Of a stretch of 26,969 bases of DNA, positions 21,965-26,969 are shown piece after piece. A program made the position numbers and the translations under genes. The notes under the pieces are model-generated. The model saw nothing but the letters and a program-made list of their open reading frames with translations, was not told the DNA's origin and ran no database searches. Position 1 is the first letter of the stretch, and each line of letters begins with the position of its first letter. The stretch is taken from NCBI GenBank assembly GCA_038496445.1, contig JALMLS010000259.1, positions 1 to 26,969 on the forward strand, given 5' to 3'. The stretch comes from Trichosphaerium sp. ATCC 40318 (Eukaryota; Discosea; Flabellinia; Trichosidae).

Positions 21965-22396
21965 CTTTATTTGGTTTTTTTTCATCTTGAAAGAGCACCC
22001 AATTTGTGATTGTTGTTCCCCCTGTAAATATGTGTTACCACCATTGGATATCGGATGTTCGAACCAGTGGACAGCGGTTGAATGGTAATGTACCCTCTGA
22101 TGTTTATGGCCATATTGCTCGAGCAAGTACAGTTTAATATTTGACGTCTCATGTTATTTGCTTTCGCTTCTAGGTGATTGCAGAGGTAAAACATTAGAAC
22201 AAGTAACATATGTACAAATAGTGACTATAGCAGTAAACAAAACGAAAACGCGATTTACGAAGTGCTTATTTATTATCCAAGCTAGCGAAATTGGTAAGAC
22301 GTGTTATGTGTTGGATAAGATGATGTTCTTTGTGGTGATCTTCGCGCTGGACTGTTAGTTGTAAAGTTTGTATTATAGTCATAACTGGCCGTAGGA
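21965..22396. other. Intergenic region between the LRR locus and Virilizer-like gene
   Basis: These 432 bases separate two convergent genes. A plus-strand frame from about 22172 to 22358 stays open (GDCRGKTLEQVTYVQIVTIA and on) but lacks a convincing start, a domain or similarity to neighbours. A GTTCGAACC string near 22057 and an A-box-like stretch near 22285 do not fold into a tRNA. No gene is claimed. Confidence 0.5.
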
Positions 22397-25300
22397 TCAT
22401 ATGGGGGAGAAGATGAAGGGGACCTGTAGTAGAGTTAGTGGTGGCTTAGCGAGGGAAAAATTGAGTTTTCTAAGGTAAGAAAATAATAAGAAAAAAAATA
22501 CCTTCGTGGTTTAGTTGCAGTAGATACTACAGAAGGTCTATATCTTTCTTGATTAGAATGTCTTCTGTCTCTATGTGTCTAAAAAAGATACAAAATAAGT
22601 CAAAGGTATTACCGGAATAGAGATATTTGACGTACAGGTGAAGTAGCACTCTTTTGAGGCTTTTTTTTAGGTTTTACAAAATCGTCAACGTGTGTTGATG
22701 CTGGACGACTTGTGTTTGGTTTCCTTGTACGAAAAGGGTCACGTACTACACGCTTAGCATTATTCTTAAAAGACAGCTTCGATACATCAGTAGCCTTCTC
22801 TGGACGACGTTCAGACTTTTTCGTTTCTGGTTTTTTTTCAATCTTAAAGTATTCCTCATCTGCTTTGATGTAGTTATGGAACATATCCGCTTTGGATAGA
22901 ATATTTATACAATCTTCCAACTCTTGCTCAATATTGGTTACAATAACACAACGTGTTTCCATCCTATGAGTAAGTGGTAAATATAAAAGTTTCCTCTTTT
23001 TTTTGCTCTAGGTTTTTTTTACCGTTCTTTGTATGTTCGTGGTGCACTGTACTCTGGTACACCTTGATGCTGCATCAACGAAATCTTTGATTGTAATTCT
23101 TTAACTCTAGAAACCAAATCATCTTGAGGCTACAAAGAGTTAATAAAGATACAAGTCAAAAGACTTTGACAATGACCAAATTATCAAAAAAAAAAACCCA
23201 GAAAAAACGTGTTCTCTTACCTTTACCAAATCAGTAAACTTACTGAATACTACAACTGTATCTGCAGCTGTATCACTTCTAGCAACACCAGATATAAAAC
23301 TAAATAATTGTTGCGACAATGCCGAATGAACAACAATATTCTCCAAAAATGTTAAAAGAGATTGTATCACAACATTAGATGACGCATTGTCTTTTTTGAA
23401 TTTCTCACATACATCAAGCAAAGATGTAAGAGGATAAGCAATGCTTTGATTAATACCATGATCTCTACCATGTCTCTTATTCTTATGGCTAGAAACCCAA
23501 TTACTAAGTATTTGTTGAGCACCATAAAGTGTCTGGCAAGTTACTGATAGTATGTACAGAGCACCAACACATTTTTGTGCATTAGTAGAATTGTCAAGTA
23601 CTGTCTTTAGTCCATTGATGATTGCATCGAATGTGCTGGCAGCAGGTAATGCCTCGATGATAGATAACCCTTCTTGATGCATTAATGGTCTATTACTAGC
23701 CAAGTGTATGCGATAGTCACAGATATTTTGTATTATCTTAAAGCAAAGTCCATTCACAACATCACCATAATTTGAAGTTAATACTGTAATAAAAGGGTTG
23801 ATAGCGCCATCACATATTGAGAATAGGATCTTTCCAGAAGGTTGTAATGATATACGCCATACCAAGAATATAATACGAGAAAGTGCTTCCTCAGAAATGT
23901 TTGTAGTGTCGCTCATTTTATCACTAGATAACAACTTAAAAACAACTTAAAAACATTTTTCTTTGAAAATAAACCATCAAAATTGACGACGTACTCTTCT
24001 TTGATTGATTCATCCATCTGATCACTTAAGAGCTTTACAAGCGCTTTGAATAACTAATTCATTTTTAATAAAAAAGTATCCGATAGCAGTTAATGAGGAC
24101 GTACTTTTGCGGCTGGAGTACCACCAAGGTCAACTATTTTACAAAATACAGAGCTTAAACGTTCAAATATAATTTGCGAGTTTGTCAAAGCAAGAGTATC
24201 CACAAACTCTCCTAGTTTACCTAGATTATATAGTTAAGATAACAAATAACTACCTTTAATAAACAAACCATACCTCTCTTTATAAAATCGCACTGATCAA
24301 GCCAAAATTTACGTTTCAAAATTTCTTTATTAGCAATCTCAGCCAATGAACTGTTTTGCATGTCATTGGTATTAAAAGGTACCGGTAACACCTTAAGTAA
24401 CTGTTAGTGATATATAACATTGATTTAAACATATAAAGACGTACAGGAGGTAATATATTATCAAGTAATACCAAGGTACTATAAAAGTACTTTGGACAAG
24501 AATAAGAAAACTCCATAATTCTTGGTAACATTGAGTTCTTTCTTGCTCCTTTCCAACGAGAAAATATATTATAAGTCTGTTTGTGTATATTTGTAATCAG
24601 ATTCGTCTTTCTGCTCCCTAATGAATGTGGTGCACTCAATGGCAAGCAAGTCGTTGTTGAATAAATCTACATTTGTATGAGCTCAAAGAGAAGAAACTAA
24701 AAACAAAGAAAAAAAATCACGTGATGTGTACCTCCAGAATTACATTGAGCAACGCTGTGTTCGAATATGTAGCTAAATCAGGAAGCTGAATAAACATAGA
24801 ACACAGAAGTTTAAGCGAAGCTAAAACAACACCAAGCTCAATACATTCTTGGTTGATATCCACAAACACGTATTTAGAATCCTAAAAATACTATTAGATA
24901 ATGCGTACAACAACAAAAAGTTACCCATTTTGAGTCTAGTTGAGTGGACATATTCAAAAGGATCTTAGTTATGTGTTCTGTCGTATCTTGACTGAATAGC
25001 ATTATACATGTGTCCATATTATGTGCAACAGCTGTAAGTACTCGTAATGATGAAGTGAGCGTAATCATTGTATCCAAAGTGTATAGCTGAGAAGACTCAG
25101 AAGTATCTAAATAATAATTAAATAACATTCTCTCTAAAGGAACAAAACGTACCTTCTGTTTCAGAGGCTGTAGAGTCTAATAGGTTGACAACAGCTTCAA
25201 TCTATATCTCGTTATGTAAATTCTTTTAAACACAATACTTACCCCGTCTTGATTAAGTAAAAGAGCTGGGTGAAGCCACTTTACAATCTGTACAAGGCTC

Positions 25301-26969
25301 GCGTGGAATTCTTTGGACCAATTCTTTTTCTTCTTCTCGCCTCCTTGTGCAATATCTTCAACAATATCAACAACCATCATATGCATGTCTGCACCCTAGT
25401 AACTGTATCAAGATCATTGTATTTTACTAGATATAATCACTTACTTCTGTAACGACTGCGTTCACACTTGATTCACGTTGAAGGATATAAAGTAGTAGTT
25501 GTATAGCATACTGGAATAACTGCGGCTCATCTAGTAATTTAATAAGCACACCAAATACCATGATTACTTCATACCCATTAATTCTTCATTCGGAGACGAG
25601 AGAACTTGTAGAATAGTAGACATGCCTTCACTTTGCAAGAGAGTAGACACTACTGCTGCTGCGCCAACATTTGTAGTACACAAAGTATTCAAGTCACGCA
25701 ATACACTAATACGTGTAGCTGTAATAATCTTAATCAAAAGGTATCATTATATGTTTGTCACGCACCTGTGGATGTTGCTTGTACAAGCTTTTCTACTTGA
25801 CGTAGACCTTCCTATAGATACAATAAACAAAAAATTTCAAAAAGCACGTGGATTTTAAGTACCATATGATAAGCCAATTGATACCCAAGGATTCTCCCAG
25901 TACAAAGATCAGGGTATTTAATGCAAGATGAGATATCAGGACAACTATACTCTTCTCCTTCTTCAGCACTAAACCCTGGTTACAACAAACTCAAAGGAAA
26001 TAAATAACGTACCCTTCCATTAAAATGCCTTTCATTGTAGTAACCAAATTAGCATGTTTTGCCAAATAAGCCAAGCCACCGCGTGTCTTCAAAAAGAATA
26101 ATAGAATAGAGCGAATATGTTGAAATATGTACAAGAATACGCTTGATTGACGGACTACTGGACTTGCCAAAAGTAACAGAAGTAGAAGCAATAACCGCCT
26201 TGCCTGAATCCAAAATAAGCAAAGAATTTGGAGAGATCTAAAACAGTACGAACATCTAATAAGTTCTCTACACCTTGAGACATGTCTAATTCCTCTTTTA
26301 CCATATTTGGTTCAATTTCAGCTCTCCATGGCATTTGGTATGATGGGGAGCTTAGAGTAATGCAAAGAGAGTGCAATTGCTAAGAACAACAAATATTAGA
26401 TTTTTCGAGTTTCCAAGTTTTAGCTTTGTAGCTTTGGTGATAAATAGAACGTACCCTAAGAGAAACAACAATTGGTTCTACAAGTTCTGCACTAAATATA
26501 AAGTTAGCAAAGAGATTTCAACTAACCACAGTGTTTATACAACGTACGTTGAGTCACCCCAATCTGACGAACCAATGATAACTTCAACTTGAAGATCAAA
26601 CTTTGTTAAACAATCATAAAGATGAGCAATTTTTGTTATCTCTTCCAAAACGCTTATGACACGAGGTGATTGAGGTTGTGTTAATAGTTTAACGCAAACT
26701 TGATACCCATGTTCAGTTTCTGCCTCATCATACATGCTAATACTTGAAGACAAAACAGCTGAGTTTAAGAACTTGTCAGCTGCCACTGAATGCGTCAAAC
26801 AGCTTCTCAGAGCTGTCAGCACTTGCAATTTTAGTTGCGATGTCATCTCTAGGCTATCAGCAGAAAGATGCGGATAAAAAGATTCTAAACCATCACGTTT
26901 TACAAAAGCATCAACAAATCCAAGTCCAGCTCTTGCCATAGCACCCACAAGAGTTAACTCGCTTCAAAA
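22397..26969 (-). CDS. VIRMA: Virilizer (VIRMA)-like m6A methyltransferase scaffold, 3' part
   Basis: The gene enters from beyond the right edge and runs leftwards through many exons with short introns (donors often GTACGT or GTAAG). Most exons encode amphipathic helices of armadillo/HEAT type: MARAGLGFVDAFVKRDGLES and LQVLTALRSCLTHSVAADKF near 26780-26950, YFYSTLVLLDNILPPVRL near 24450, and a long exon at 23220-23930. The C-terminal exon (about 22610-22960) is basic and holds RDPFRTRKPNTSRPASTHVD, which I recognise from the conserved C-terminus of Virilizer proteins (NTSRP.S.HVDDF). A small Arg/Ser-rich exon (RDRRHSNQERYRPS) follows; the last exon, to a stop at 22397, is less certain. Virilizer scaffolds the WTAP-METTL3/14 mRNA m6A writer in the nucleus. 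The N-terminus is not in the window. Confidence 0.75.

Noticed and set aside
22040-22110. GTTCGAACC string resembling a tRNA B box
   Set aside because: The five bases on either side do not pair into a T-stem on either strand, and no acceptor stem or D-arm is found at the right distance.
22280-22340. TAGCGAAATTGGTAAGAC, similar to a tRNA A box
   Set aside because: No GGTTCGA-type B box follows at tRNA spacing, and no cloverleaf could be drawn.

Overview
The window looks like nuclear DNA of an AT-rich unicellular or simple eukaryote. Genes are split by many short GT-AG introns (roughly 35-70 bases, donors often GTACGT or GTAAG, branch-like CTAAC/TTAAC). The gene families are eukaryotic: Atg22, RhoGAP, F-box/LRR and Virilizer. 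I cannot name the organism; nothing looks bacterial or viral apart from one domain (DUF1648) that is mainly known from bacteria.

Most of the window is one giant inverted repeat. Bases 1-9911 and 10305-20215 are near-identical reverse complements around a 393-base unique spacer (9912-10304). Each arm carries the same genes in mirror order. Listed from the centre outwards with right-arm positions, they are a RhoGAP gene (9875-11033, minus), a DUF1648/SdpI-like membrane protein (11227-12052, plus), an EXD1/Egalitarian-like 3'-5' exonuclease (12255-13903, minus), an Atg22-like vacuolar transporter (14133-16383, plus), an F-box/LRR protein (16938-18404, plus) and a second F-box protein (18534-20038, plus). 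The mirror copies are at 174-9912. The outer end of the repeat cannot be seen because the window starts exactly at its last visible matched base.

The turn-around point lies inside the RhoGAP gene. The minus-strand copy is completed by the spacer and ends in about eleven residues read from the opposite arm. The left copy is cut off after the first half of the RhoGAP domain, at a stop codon formed by the junction. The arms differ by scattered substitutions and small indels. Protein-changing differences concentrate in the first LRRs of the F-box/LRR gene, and its left copy has a 1-base deletion that puts the F-box and the LRRs in different frames.

Outside the visible repeat, 20333-21964 is a third F-box/LRR locus, broken by a 13-base tandem duplication and by a frame change in its F-box. 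22397-26969 (minus) is the 3' part of a large multi-exon gene that I read as Virilizer (VIRMA), the scaffold of the m6A mRNA methyltransferase complex. The genes do not form one pathway. The coherent theme is local amplification and decay of F-box/LRR substrate receptors around a large palindrome.
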